From CAZQXD01 sp964597315 (GTDB lineage Bacteria > Pseudomonadota > Gammaproteobacteria > Competibacterales > Competibacteraceae), in assembly GCA_964597315.1 (NCBI GenBank), contig CAZQXD010000002.1, positions 1-64,000 on the forward strand: a stretch of 64,000 bases of DNA, read 5' to 3'. The notes under the pieces are model-generated. The model worked only from the letters and a program-made list of their open reading frames with translations. It made no database searches and had not been told where the DNA came from. Position numbers and translations under genes: made by a program. The stretch's first letter is position 1. Each line of letters begins with the position of its first letter. Positions 17,065 to 25,690 of the stretch are shown here, one piece after another.

Positions 17065-17502
17065 GCGTGGGCCATGCCCGCAAGACGCCCCCGGCCTTCG
17101 CGCTTTAGCACCGGACCATTTCGAACCGGTCCCGCTCTGGGCGCCGGTTCACTTTGGCCTGATCGGACCAGTTTGACCCATCAAACCACCAGCCTTCCCT
17201 TATGGTTACGAATAGGCTTATAAAAAAAACAATGCAAATCAAATAATTTTTATTTTTGGTACGACTTATGCAGTAATTTTTTCGACGAGTTTGGCCACCA
17301 CCAACACGGCGCGGCCGCCAGCGTAATATTTCTGGTTTCGTCACAAACCGGGTCAGGACTACCCGTTTAGTTCCCATTCATCAGGCGTGGGTAATCTGTA
17401 GCCGCTTTAACTCTTTCCGCGAGGGTCCGCATCCCTTCCCTTCATGGCGGACCCTTTTTTTATGGCTTCCCGATCTGATGGCCCCGGCGGGAGTGGCGGC
17501 GG
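17065..17502. other. Partly AT-rich intergenic interval
   Basis: The interval after cinA contains an AT-rich patch at about 17205-17290 (runs of A and T unlike the flanking GC-rich genes) and an intrinsic terminator at 17422-17461. A 90-residue minus-strand frame through the patch has no ribosome-binding site and an unlikely composition. I see no gene. The patch plus terminator could mark a small RNA or the scar of a lost element. Confidence 0.4.
17422..17461 (+). terminator. Intrinsic terminator
   Basis: AGGGTCCGC (17422-17430) pairs with GCGGACCCT (17447-17455), followed by seven T residues. The loop is about 16 bases. It is 360 bases beyond the cinA stop, so it may end a long cinA transcript or an unannotated short RNA starting near the AT-rich patch. 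Confidence 0.85.
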
Positions 17503-17769
17503 ATGGTCAGACGGGTGGCGTTTATGGCACTGAGCAGAATATTGTTGGTCTTGGCGATTTTTGGTTCTTTCGTGCTGGGCCTATTGGCGTTGCCAGATCG
17601 ACCCGAAGTGGGCTTTGGGGGGTTTTGGGAACGTTTCATGGTCGGGCAAATATTAATCTGGTGCGGGTATTTGCTGCTGCGCTACGGGGTTTCGGCGCTG
17701 CTGGAGCGCCGTCGGCTGGAGCCGGCGCGCCGGGGGCGCGACAAATCCAACCGCGCCTCCTTCCACTAG
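17503..17769 (+). CDS. Small membrane protein of unknown function
   Basis: An 88-residue protein I do not recognise. Residues 8-30 (ALSRILLVLAIFGSFVLGLL) and about 45-63 (MVGQILIWCGYLLLRYGVSA) are predicted membrane helices, and the C-terminus is strongly basic (ERRRLEPARRGRDKSNR), so it would sit with its tail in the cytosol. A GGGAG about 9 bases before the ATG gives moderate support. It follows the terminator at 17422-17461, so it should have its own promoter. It could also start at the second methionine, residue 8. Confidence 0.55.
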   Translation: MVRRVAFMALSRILLVLAIFGSFVLGLLALPDRPEVGFGGFWERFMVGQILIWCGYLLLRYGVSALLERRRLEPARRGRDKSNRASFH

Positions 17770-17997
17770 CCGCGCTGTCCCCAAGGTACGGTCTACCGCC
17801 AAGTCGCCGCCTGAAGCGTCCCCGCCGGTATGGGTGCGCGTCCAAACCCCGGCGGCTTATCCCATGCCCGCGTGAAAAACTCCAAATCCCCGACTAAGCT
17901 AGAAAATCAGATACAGTTTGAGCGGCCCCAAACTTGGAGAGGGGGGTAGCCGCCTCTGCACGTTCGCACAATCCCTAGAATCAGGAGAGCATGACTT

Positions 17998-20808
17998 ATG
18001 AGGCGTAGCAAGCACCGGGCGGAGCGCAAACGCAGCGGCGTTTCCCTAAATGCTTATCACAGCGTCTGGCAGTTGCGAAACGATGGCTGGCATCATTTGA
18101 ACAATAACACCGGTCATCTAGCTCTCGCCGCCAGTCAGGGTCGTGATCTCGACAAGGCTAAAAAATCCGTGGCCGACGGTCTGGAATTGCTCCACCCCAT
18201 CGAAACTTACTGGGCATTTCCCGGCCGCCAGGCTTTCCAGCGTCTCCATGAACTGTTTGAAAACGGCGAGTACGACGAGTTAGCCGCCCTGGTGAGCCGC
18301 ATCAACCGGGCGCTGGGCAGCCAGAGTTATCGCAAACGCTATATCCCTCTCAACGACAGCACCGGAGAGGAGACGGAAATCGACGAGCGTTTCACCGAAG
18401 GCGCCAATGAGGGCTATAGCGCCAGTCAGCCTGGCCGCCCTTACTTCGAAGTGCTGGTAGTGGACGATATCTCGTCCCAGGATGAGGATGTTCTCAAGTC
18501 TGGGCTGCGCAAGATGCGCCGTCACGAAGACAAGTTCATCTACGAAGTGGTGGTGGTGCCTAGCTTTGAAGACGCCATGATCGCGGTGCTGTTCAACTAC
18601 AATATCCAAGCCTGCGTGATCCGCTATGGGTTTCCCTTCAAGTCCCATTTCCAGCTCGAAATCCTGCGCCAGTTGCTGGCGGAGCTTGAGGAGAACGGCC
18701 TGGAAGACATGCCCGACAGTCTGCGAGGGCCGCTGTTGGGGGCCAAGATCGCCGAGATGCGCCCGGAGATGGACCTGTACCTGGTTACCGATGTGGCGGT
18801 GGAGGAGATTGCCGGTAAGCTGTCCAAGAATTTCCGGCGTATTTTCTATCGCTCCGAGGATTATATCGAGCTGGACCTGAGCATTCTGCGCGGGGTCAAT
18901 GCCCGCTATCGGACGCCGTTTTTCACCGCCCTTCGGGAGTACAGCAAACAGCCCACCGGCGTGTTCCACGCCCTGCCTATCAGCCGCGGCAAATCCATTA
19001 TCAAGTCCAATTGGATTCAGGATATGTTGCAGTTCTACGGCACCAATGTATTCCTGGCCGAGACCTCCGCCACCTCCGGCGGCCTGGACTCCCTGCTGGA
19101 CCCGGTGGGACCCATTAAATGGGCGCAGGAACTAGCGGCCCGAGCCTTTGGGGCGCGACAAACCTATTTTGTCACCAACGGCACCTCCACTGGCAACAAG
19201 ATCGTGGTTCAGGCCCTGATCGAGCCTGGCGATATCGTGCTAGTGGATCGCAATTGCCATAAATCCCACCACTACGGCATGGTGCTGGCTGGCGCCCAGG
19301 TCTGTTATCTGGATTCCTATCCCATCGAGCCGTACACCATGTACGGGGCCGTGCCCCTGAGCCACATCAAGGAACATCTGCTGGCCTATAAACGGGTCGG
19401 GCGTCTCGATAAAGTCAAAATGATGACCCTCACCAACTGCACCTTCGATGGGGTCATCTACGACGTGGAGCGGGTCATGGAGGAGTGTCTGGCCATCAAG
19501 CCGGATTTGATATTCCTGTGGGATGAAGCCTGGTTCGCCTTCGCCGGCTTCCACCCCACCTACCGGCGGCGCACCGGCATGGCTTCGGCGGCAAGGCTTA
19601 GGGATCGCTACCGTAGCGATGACTACCGCAAGCGATACGAGAAATTCGAAAAATCCATGGAAGGGGTGGCCGACGATGACCCCCGCTGGCTCACCACCCG
19701 GTTGCTGCCGGACCCGGATAAGGCGCGAGTGCGGGTCTATGCCACCCAATCCACCCACAAGCGCCTGACCTCCCTACGCCAGGGTTCCATGATCCATGTT
19801 TATGACCAGGACTTTAAACAGAAGGTGGAGGATGCTTTTCACGAAGCCTATATGACCCACACCTCCACGTCTCCCAACTATCAGATTCTGGCCTCCCTGG
19901 ACGTGGGCCGTCGGCAGGTGGAACTGGAAGGCTACGAGTTGGTGCAAAAGCAGACCGACATGGCCATGTCCCTGCGCGAAGTGGTGCGCAACCATCCACT
20001 GTTACGCAAATATTTTGTGTTTCTGACCATCGAGGATCTGATCCCGGCTGACTACCGGCCCTCGGGCCTGGAGACCTATTACAGCCAGGAATACGGCTGG
20101 TCGCGCATGGAGACCGCCTGGCGCACCGACGAGTTCGTACTCGATCCCTCCCACCTGAACCTCTACATCGGCAACACCGGCATCGACGGGGACCACTTTA
20201 AACACGATTACTTGATGGACAAGTACGGTATTCAGATCAACAAAACGACCCGCAACACCGTGCTGTTCATGACCAATATCGGCACCACCCGCAGTTCGGT
20301 GGCTTATCTCATCGAAATTTTGGTAAAAATCGCCCAGGAACTGGATGAGCATACCGAGGACATGAGTCCCATGGAGCGTAAGCTCCACCAGAGCCAGGTA
20401 GAGTCCCTTACCAAGGACATGCCGCCGCTGCCGGACTTTAGCGCCTTTCATGATTTCTTCCGCCCCGAACCCGGAGGCGATACTCGGGACGGAGAACTAC
20501 GCAAGGCGTTTTTCATGTCCTATAAGGAGAATCTCTGCGAATACGTCAAGCTCAAGGATTTGCGCAAGTTGATCGCCAGCGGTCGGCAGGTGGTGTCGGC
20601 CATGTTCGTGATCCCCTATCCTCCCGGTTTCCCGGTGCTGGTGCCGGGCCAGATCATCAGCGAGGAGATCATGGCCTTCATGCAGGCCCTAGATACCCGG
20701 GAGATCCACGGCTACCGGCCAGAGTTGGGCTTTCGGGTGTTCACCGAGGCGGCGCTCCAGGGCGAGGCCCTACCGGCGCCGACCGCTCCCCAGGTCAAAG
20801 CCTCTTGA
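17998..20808 (+). CDS. Long Orn/Lys/Arg decarboxylase-family PLP enzyme
   Basis: Fold-type I PLP enzyme of the Orn/Lys/Arg decarboxylase group that makes polyamine-related amines from basic amino acids. At 936 residues it is about 200 longer than SpeC, CadA or AdiA. The extra N-terminal part (1-about 150) is charged and helical, followed by a response-regulator-like wing domain (FEVLVVDDISSQDEDVL to about 290). The catalytic core has VTNGTSTGNKIVVQA, FLWDEAWFAF and the PLP lysine in STHKRLTSL (Lys588). The ATG at 17998 follows AGGAG by 10 bases. A second ATG at 17991 opens a five-codon frame that overlaps this start. Substrate cannot be assigned. Confidence 0.88.
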   Translation: MRRSKHRAERKRSGVSLNAYHSVWQLRNDGWHHLNNNTGHLALAASQGRDLDKAKKSVADGLELLHPIETYWAFPGRQAFQRLHELFENGEYDELAALVSRINRALGSQSYRKRYIPLNDSTGEETEIDERFTEGANEGYSASQPGRPYFEVLVVDDISSQDEDVLKSGLRKMRRHEDKFIYEVVVVPSFEDAMIAVLFNYNIQACVIRYGFPFKSHFQLEILRQLLAELEENGLEDMPDSLRGPLLGAKIAEMRPEMDLYLVTDVAVEEIAGKLSKNFRRIFYRSEDYIELDLSILRGVNARYRTPFFTALREYSKQPTGVFHALPISRGKSIIKSNWIQDMLQFYGTNVFLAETSATSGGLDSLLDPVGPIKWAQELAARAFGARQTYFVTNGTSTGNKIVVQALIEPGDIVLVDRNCHKSHHYGMVLAGAQVCYLDSYPIEPYTMYGAVPLSHIKEHLLAYKRVGRLDKVKMMTLTNCTFDGVIYDVERVMEECLAIKPDLIFLWDEAWFAFAGFHPTYRRRTGMASAARLRDRYRSDDYRKRYEKFEKSMEGVADDDPRWLTTRLLPDPDKARVRVYATQSTHKRLTSLRQGSMIHVYDQDFKQKVEDAFHEAYMTHTSTSPNYQILASLDVGRRQVELEGYELVQKQTDMAMSLREVVRNHPLLRKYFVFLTIEDLIPADYRPSGLETYYSQEYGWSRMETAWRTDEFVLDPSHLNLYIGNTGIDGDHFKHDYLMDKYGIQINKTTRNTVLFMTNIGTTRSSVAYLIEILVKIAQELDEHTEDMSPMERKLHQSQVESLTKDMPPLPDFSAFHDFFRPEPGGDTRDGELRKAFFMSYKENLCEYVKLKDLRKLIASGRQVVSAMFVIPYPPGFPVLVPGQIISEEIMAFMQALDTREIHGYRPELGFRVFTEAALQGEALPAPTAPQVKAS

Positions 20809-20816
20809 GGTCGGCC

Positions 20817-20847
20817 CCGCCGGGTGTTTGATCGAAGCGCCCGGCGG
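20817..20847. terminator. GC-rich hairpin after the decarboxylase gene
   Basis: CCGCCGGG (20817-20824) pairs with CCCGGCGG (20840-20847). It starts 8 bases past the stop and is followed by GCGGCGTCTTT, a poor T tract. It may be a weak terminator or 3'-end protection and may attenuate expression of the C45 gene downstream. Confidence 0.5.
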
Positions 20848-20950
20848 CGGCGTCTTTAAGATTATGTGGCCTCTAGACTCTGGAGGGTGGAGCCGCACAG
20901 CAAGCCACCCTCCGGGCTAAGTCCCCCTACCCAGCCCGAGATCCACCACC

Positions 20951-21949
20951 TTGCAGATCGTTTTCGAAGCCATCCAGGAAGACCAGCCCGGTCCCCTCTG
21001 GACCGCCCTATTCCACAAGCACTGGCCGGCCTACCAGCGCTGGTTTGTCAGCGAAGGAGAGCGGGCTAGGCCCAATTATCTGCCCTCCCGCCGGGCGCTG
21101 ACCCAGCACCTGCCGGAACTGCTCCCCACCTATGACAAACTGGTTGAACTGGCCGGGGGCGCTGACCAAACGGCGCGGTTTTTGAGCCTCTACTGCCCGC
21201 CCGCCTATTTCACCAACTGCTCCCAGGCGGTTTGGCCTGGTAAGCCGCCCCTGCTGGTGCGTAACTACGACTACAACCCCCAACTTCTGGAGGCGGTGAT
21301 CCTCAAAACTGCCTGGAATGGCCGTCAAGTCATCGCCATGAGCGACTGTCTGTGGGGGGTGGTGGACGGCATCAACGAGGACGGGCTGGCTGTTTCCCTG
21401 ACCTTCGGCGGTCGGCGCATCGTCGGCGACGGTTTCGGAGTGCCGCTGTTGCTGCGCTATATCCTGGAGTTCTGCACCACCACCGCCGAGGCCGTGGCCG
21501 TGCTGTCCCGGGCGCCCTGCCATATGGCCTATAACGTTACCGTGCTGGACCGCTCGAACCGATTCGTTACCGCCTATCTGGCCCCGGATCGCGCCCCCAT
21601 CCTCCGCCCGGTGGCGGTGACTACCAACCATCAGGAGCGGGTGGAGTGGCAGCAGCACGCCCAAGCTACCGCCACCCTGGAGCGGGAGCGGTTTCTGCAT
21701 TCCCGGTTGCGAGAGAGCATTGAGAGGCCGGACAAGCTGGTGCGGGCCTTTCTGCGCCCGCCGGTGTATTCCACCGCCTACGGGCAGGGCTTTGGCACCC
21801 TATACACGGCCGTCTACCATCCCACTCGGGGGCTGGCGGAATACCTTTGGCCCGATGGCGTCTGGCGCCAGTCCTTCGATGACTTCCGCCCGGGGCTGCG
21901 GGTGGCGCGGTTTCCCCATGCGACGGCGCCGAATCCGCCGTTGCATTGA
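20951..21949 (+). CDS. C45-type autoproteolytic acyltransferase/hydrolase
   Basis: A 332-residue protein of the C45 (acyl-CoA:6-aminopenicillanate acyltransferase-like) Ntn-hydrolase family, which cleave or form amide bonds after self-cleavage before a cysteine. The likely nucleophile is Cys90 in FTNCSQAVW. Downstream blocks LLVRNYDYNP, CLWGVVDGINEDGLAVSLTFGG and GFGVPLLLRYILEFC are characteristic, as is the ATTNHQ-like VAVTTNHQERV. The start appears to be TTG at 20951; no ATG or GTG precedes the conserved region and the ribosome-binding site is weak. It follows the long decarboxylase by 142 bases on the same strand. Its substrate is unknown. Confidence 0.82.
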   Translation: MQIVFEAIQEDQPGPLWTALFHKHWPAYQRWFVSEGERARPNYLPSRRALTQHLPELLPTYDKLVELAGGADQTARFLSLYCPPAYFTNCSQAVWPGKPPLLVRNYDYNPQLLEAVILKTAWNGRQVIAMSDCLWGVVDGINEDGLAVSLTFGGRRIVGDGFGVPLLLRYILEFCTTTAEAVAVLSRAPCHMAYNVTVLDRSNRFVTAYLAPDRAPILRPVAVTTNHQERVEWQQHAQATATLERERFLHSRLRESIERPDKLVRAFLRPPVYSTAYGQGFGTLYTAVYHPTRGLAEYLWPDGVWRQSFDDFRPGLRVARFPHATAPNPPLH

Positions 21950-22019
21950 GGGCAGGTGTTCGGGCCGTTTCCGGGGGCGGTCCCCCAGGGAGACCCGCCC
22001 CAGCCATCGACCCGGCCTC

Positions 22020-22490
22020 TCAAGGCCCGATCACCACCCCTCGGCTGGTGAAGGCGATGCCTCCAGAACCCCGGCTGCCCACCATCACCGCCTCGATTAG
22101 CGGTGGCAGGATCTGCCCATCGGCTTCCCATCGGATCAGGAAATTAGACCCCGTATCGCCACGTAGCTCGGCCTGGGGGATAAACAGTTCCATCGAACCG
22201 AAACCCGGCAAGTTAAGGGGTTGCTCAAGGAAATCCCTGACTCGCTTGCCATGGTTATCGTAATACTGGGCCGATGTCACCCTCAGGCCGTGGTCGGGGT
22301 CGATATTGCGGATGCTGATGGTGACCGCCAGGCTGTATTGCGTATCATTCAGATAGTGGATCGAGGAATAGACAGGCACGTAAACCCTTTGACCCGTGGA
22401 CCGGCCCGGCGCGTCAGCGGTGGCCAGGGGGGCGTGGATAAAGACCATGGCGGACAGCAGTAGGTAAGAAAACGATTTTGCCAAAAGCAT
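22020..22490 (-). CDS. DUF3124 family exported protein
   Basis: A 156-residue exported protein beginning MLLAKSFSYLLLSAMVFIHA, a Sec signal with cleavage near residue 25. The mature sequence has RVYVPVYSSIHY, LAVTISIRNIDPDHG and VTSAQYYDNHGKRVR, the pattern of DUF3124, a beta-sandwich-like family of unknown function in Gram-negative bacteria. The start at 22490 is preferred to 22502 because GGAG sits 6-7 bases before it, inside the alternative start. It is isolated between two unrelated genes. Confidence 0.82.
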   Translation of the reverse strand: MLLAKSFSYLLLSAMVFIHAPLATADAPGRSTGQRVYVPVYSSIHYLNDTQYSLAVTISIRNIDPDHGLRVTSAQYYDNHGKRVRDFLEQPLNLPGFGSMELFIPQAELRGDTGSNFLIRWEADGQILPPLIEAVMVGSRGSGGIAFTSRGVVIGP

Positions 22491-22800
22491 CCCACGCTCC
22501 ATTCAAGTTCGGCGATCGGGCCGGATCTAAGGTAGAAGGTAGACGTTGCCGCCGACCTGTCCATTGTGGCATGGCCGGGCTTGCACGGGGAGCCGCCTTG
22601 TTTATGACCTGCCTAACCTGGAAGACGGCCCTGGGCTTTGATGCCACAGCCCGGTCTGGCCGGAAGACGATGGCGATTCGCCCATCTGCAACAAAACCCC
22701 CTTTTAGTGTGTCTATGGCATTGATCGGAACGGCGAACGCCTGCTGTCGGCCCGTCCCGACCAGGTAGTATTCCACCGTCAACCTGCTGGAGGACCGCCA
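22491..22800. other. Intergenic interval, no convincing gene
   Basis: About 310 bases. Several open frames cross it on both strands but none has a ribosome-binding site or a recognisable family. One plus-strand frame continuous with the next gene reads protein-like stretches (LVYDLPNLEDGPG and GIDRNGERLLSARP) separated by two stops, which could be a decayed gene or chance. Confidence 0.35.
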
Positions 22801-23178
22801 ATGTTGACCAGACGCGCCCTGGGCCTGGCCCTGTTGAGTTTTCCCGTCGCCGCCTTGCTGAGCGCCCCGTCCCGAGCGCATCACGGCTGGCGCTGGACGG
22901 ATGCGGGTAATTTCGAGCTAACCGGCGTGATCGTCGCGGTTCGCCTTGGCAACCCCCACGGCCTGCTGACCGTCAGGGCCGAGGACGAGGAATGGCGGGT
23001 AGAAGTGGGCCAGCCCTGGCGCAACGAACGGGCCGGTCTCGTCGATTCCATGCTGACCGAGGGGGTGGAAATCACGGTCACTGGCCAGCGTTCCGCCAAT
23101 CACGACGAAAAGCGCATGAAAGCGGAGGTGGTCCGCATCGACGGCAAGGATTACGTGTTGTATCCGGGTCGGGACTGA
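22801..23178 (+). CDS. DUF6152-like periplasmic protein
   Basis: A 125-residue exported protein. The N-terminus MLTRRALGLALLSFPVAALL resembles a twin-arginine signal (Arg4-Arg5), with cleavage before AHHGWRW near residue 29. The HHGW opening and the OB-like beta sequence (FELTGVIVAVRLGNPHGLLTV, VEITVTGQRS) match the DUF6152 family, often encoded beside a DUF6644-type membrane protein, as here. An exposed HH pair at the mature N-terminus hints at metal or cofactor binding. GGAGGA precedes the ATG. The next gene starts 25 bases downstream. Confidence 0.75.
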   Translation: MLTRRALGLALLSFPVAALLSAPSRAHHGWRWTDAGNFELTGVIVAVRLGNPHGLLTVRAEDEEWRVEVGQPWRNERAGLVDSMLTEGVEITVTGQRSANHDEKRMKAEVVRIDGKDYVLYPGRD

Positions 23179-23203
23179 GCCGCCCTCGCTTCGGGCCGTT
23201 CCG

Positions 23204-23683
23204 GTGCAGGAGCTGCTGACCGCCTTGCAGGACTCGCCGGTGGCCGAGACTTTCCGCTTCTGGCGCTGGGCCTACCCCCTCGCCAGCGTCGGCCATATCT
23301 TTGGCGTCGCCCTGCTGTTCGGGGCGATTTTGCCCTTGGATCTGCGGCTACTGGGGATCTGGCCTTCGATCCCGATAGCTGTTCTGGCCCGGGTGCTGGT
23401 GCCGGTGGCCGGCGCCGGACTGGGTTTGACCCTGGTCACCGGGCCGCTGCTGTTCACCGTGGACCCCCTGGTATACGCGGAGCTGTGGCTGTTTCAGCTC
23501 AAACTGCTGCTGATCGCCGCCGCCGTGGTCAATCTGGGGCTGGTGCATCGTAGCCGGGCTTGGCGACGGGCGTTGGCGACAGTGCGGCGCACTCCACCCC
23601 CTGGTCTACGCCTGGCCGGTCTGTGTTCCGCCGGGTTGTGGTTGCTGGTGGTGCTGTGCGGGCGGTTTCTCGCTTATGTGTAG
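23204..23683 (+). CDS. DUF6644-like integral membrane protein
   Basis: A 159-residue inner-membrane protein with four hydrophobic segments, starting at GTG 23204. The sequence has WRWAYPLASVGHIFGVALLFG near residues 21-41, with a histidine in the first helix, and a second histidine (GLVHRSRAW) further on. This pattern resembles DUF6644/DUF2214 proteins, some of which are suspected haem or quinone binders because of these histidines. It is probably co-expressed with the DUF6152-like gene 25 bases upstream. Function is unknown. Confidence 0.72.
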   Translation: MQELLTALQDSPVAETFRFWRWAYPLASVGHIFGVALLFGAILPLDLRLLGIWPSIPIAVLARVLVPVAGAGLGLTLVTGPLLFTVDPLVYAELWLFQLKLLLIAAAVVNLGLVHRSRAWRRALATVRRTPPPGLRLAGLCSAGLWLLVVLCGRFLAYV

Positions 23684-23725
23684 GCGACGTTTTCGACCAC
23701 TGCCACGCCTAGTGGAGGCTCTCGA

Positions 23726-24214
23726 TTATTCTCGCACCCCAGGCTCTTCCGAGATGACTTCCAGACTGCGCTCGGCCCGGTAGGCTTGTAGGCCCAAATC
23801 GACGCAATGCCGGGCCAGTACGATGTCCCACATGTTGTCCCCGATCTGCCAGCGGTCGGCACAGCCCACCACGATGGCCAGCTCGTCGGAGCCTTTGGGA
23901 AAACGCTTGAGGTACTCGGCCATGACCAGAGCGGCGTCGCTCTGGGATTTGTAGCAATAACGCCGCATGCGCGAATCCTGGGGCCATCTTAGCTGGCAAT
24001 AGGCATGAACGCTGTCCAGGCGCTCTGGAGTCTCTCCGGGAGCAGGGCGGGGAACCGTGGGAATGGGGGCTTCGACCCTGGCGCAAGCTCGGTCCTGATA
24101 GATATAACTACCGGCGCCATCTGGACATTTATGCAGTCCACCGGCCTGGGCCTGGCTCTGGCCCAGCAAATCAAGGGCCAGCAAGGCCGCGATGCCAATT
24201 AACCGGTAGCTCAC
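23726..24214 (-). CDS. Exported protein with DUF4124-like N-terminal motif
   Basis: A 162-residue exported protein of unknown function. The GTG start at 24214 has AAGGAG 11 bases upstream. A signal peptide (LIGIAALLALDLLGQSQAQA) ends near residue 24. The mature N-terminus GGLHKCPDGAGSYIYQDRAC resembles the DUF4124 motif (K-C plus YQD-x-x-C). The rest, with paired cysteines in YCQLRW, YCYKSQ, GCADRW and RHCVDL, is probably disulfide-bonded in the periplasm. It is unlinked to its neighbours. Confidence 0.7.
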   Translation of the reverse strand: MSYRLIGIAALLALDLLGQSQAQAGGLHKCPDGAGSYIYQDRACARVEAPIPTVPRPAPGETPERLDSVHAYCQLRWPQDSRMRRYCYKSQSDAALVMAEYLKRFPKGSDELAIVVGCADRWQIGDNMWDIVLARHCVDLGLQAYRAERSLEVISEEPGVRE

Positions 24215-24503
24215 GGCGTTTTCAGCTCCTTGTCCTGGCCGGGGTTTCGGAAAATATCAACTATTAAACCATAAGAGTCTGATTTTTTTGCAAAGAATTA
24301 TGTATGAAGATTGAGCGGTTGGCAGTTCGGGAGAGCCTGGGGTTTCAGCCAACGGCTGGCGTCACCTCGCCGCCGCTCTCGGACCCCACCAACCGGCCTG
24401 TATTCCACCCGCAAGCCTACTCTGCTGACACCATGCTGACAGCAGCATCAGCGTACACTGTGGTTGTCCTGTTGGAGGACACCGAACCCACGGAGACCAC
24501 GCC

Positions 24504-24872
24504 ATGCGTAACGCCCTCAACTGGTTTGAAATTCCCGTCGCCGATCTGGCCCGCGCCAAGCGTTTTTACGAGACTATTTTGCAGACGTCCCTGGAGGAGT
24601 CGAGCATGGAGGACACCACCATGGCCATGCTGCCCCACGACCCCGATGGGGTGGGCGGCTCCCTGTCCGCCGGGCCTCGCTACACCCCGGGGGGAGGGGG
24701 AACTCTGGTCTACCTGAACGGCGGCGATGACCTGGCGCCGATTATCGGCCGAGTGGCCGACGCCGGGGGTAAGGTGCTGTTGCCCAAAACCCTGATCGAC
24801 GAGGAGATCGGCTATATGGCCCTGTTCGAGGACACGGAGGGCAATCAGGTCGGGTTGCACTCTCCCCACTAG
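24504..24872 (+). CDS. VOC (glyoxalase/bleomycin-resistance fold) family protein
   Basis: A 122-residue cytosolic protein of the vicinal-oxygen-chelate fold. It begins MRNALNWFEIPVADLARAKR, with FYETIL following, the standard first beta-alpha unit. It ends in GYMALFEDTEGNQVGLHSPH, the standard metal-site strand. Members act as dioxygenases, isomerases or binding proteins, and this subgroup (YdhJ/PhnB-like single domain) has no assigned reaction. The stop is 12 bases before a WYL regulator start, so the two genes probably form a unit in which the regulator controls or responds with the VOC protein. Confidence 0.88.
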   Translation: MRNALNWFEIPVADLARAKRFYETILQTSLEESSMEDTTMAMLPHDPDGVGGSLSAGPRYTPGGGGTLVYLNGGDDLAPIIGRVADAGGKVLLPKTLIDEEIGYMALFEDTEGNQVGLHSPH

Positions 24873-24884
24873 GCGACCGCCGTC

Positions 24885-25565
24885 ATGCGCCGTGCGGACC
24901 GACTGCTACAGATTATTTTACATCTGCGCTCGCGGCGGTTCGCCACGGCCCGGGACCTGGCCGAGGCCCTGGAAGTCTCCCAACGCACGGTCTATCGGGA
25001 CATGGCCGATCTACTAGCCTGCGGGGTGCCCATCGACGGGGAGGCGGGGGTGGGTTACCGGCTGCGCCGGGGTTTCGATCTGCCGCCCTTGATGTTTGAT
25101 CGGGAGGAGTTGCAGGCCCTGCTGCTAGGGGCGCGGATGGTCAAAAGCTGGAGCGATGGCGGGTTGGGCCGGGCGGCGGACTACGCCTTGGCCAAAATCG
25201 AGGCGGTGCTGCCCGAGGAACGCCGTTCCGGGCTGGCCAAGGGCGCCCTCTACGCCATGCACTATCATCCCTATCCGGTGGACCTGATCGGGCCCTTGCG
25301 CACGGCTATCGACAGCCGCCGCCGGGTGCGTTTCGACTATGTCCGGGCCGATGGCGCACCGTCCACCCGTAGCGTCCGGCCCCTGGGATTGTTCTTCTGG
25401 GGAGCCACTTGGACCCTGACCGCCTGGTGTGAACTCAGGGATAACTTCCGTCACTTCCGGCTGGACCGCATGAGCGGGCTGGCGTTGCTGGAGGAGCATT
25501 TTAAAGACCAGCCAGGACAAACCCTGGAGGACTTCTTCCGATCCATGGACTGTGAGTTGGATTGA
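24885..25565 (+). CDS. HTH and WYL domain transcriptional regulator (YafY family)
   Basis: A 226-residue DNA-binding regulator. Residues 1-60 form an HTH_11 winged helix (RADRLLQIILHLRSRR, ATARDLAEALEVSQRTVYRD). The WYL domain (about 135-205) has RRRVRFDYVRADG, VRPLGLFFWGATWTLTAWCE and FRHFRLDRMSGL. WYL domains sense nucleotides or other small ligands. It overlaps nothing but sits 12 bases after the VOC gene, a pairing common for YafY-type regulators. Its target is not evident in the window. Confidence 0.93.
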   Translation: MRRADRLLQIILHLRSRRFATARDLAEALEVSQRTVYRDMADLLACGVPIDGEAGVGYRLRRGFDLPPLMFDREELQALLLGARMVKSWSDGGLGRAADYALAKIEAVLPEERRSGLAKGALYAMHYHPYPVDLIGPLRTAIDSRRRVRFDYVRADGAPSTRSVRPLGLFFWGATWTLTAWCELRDNFRHFRLDRMSGLALLEEHFKDQPGQTLEDFFRSMDCELD

Positions 25566-25690
25566 ACCGCTTCGGGGGAGCGGTGTTGCCGTGACCAGTT
25601 AATTTTTTTCCCATCCTGCATCTAGCAGCGCGTCCGCCGCGCATAGGAAGGTGCAGCCACGTTGTCGTGGCCGTTAATGGGAGAAAACAC

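Noticed and set aside
22503..22800. A stop-interrupted plus-strand reading that joins the 22801 gene in frame
   Set aside because: Two stops and only short protein-like stretches; not enough to call a pseudogene.
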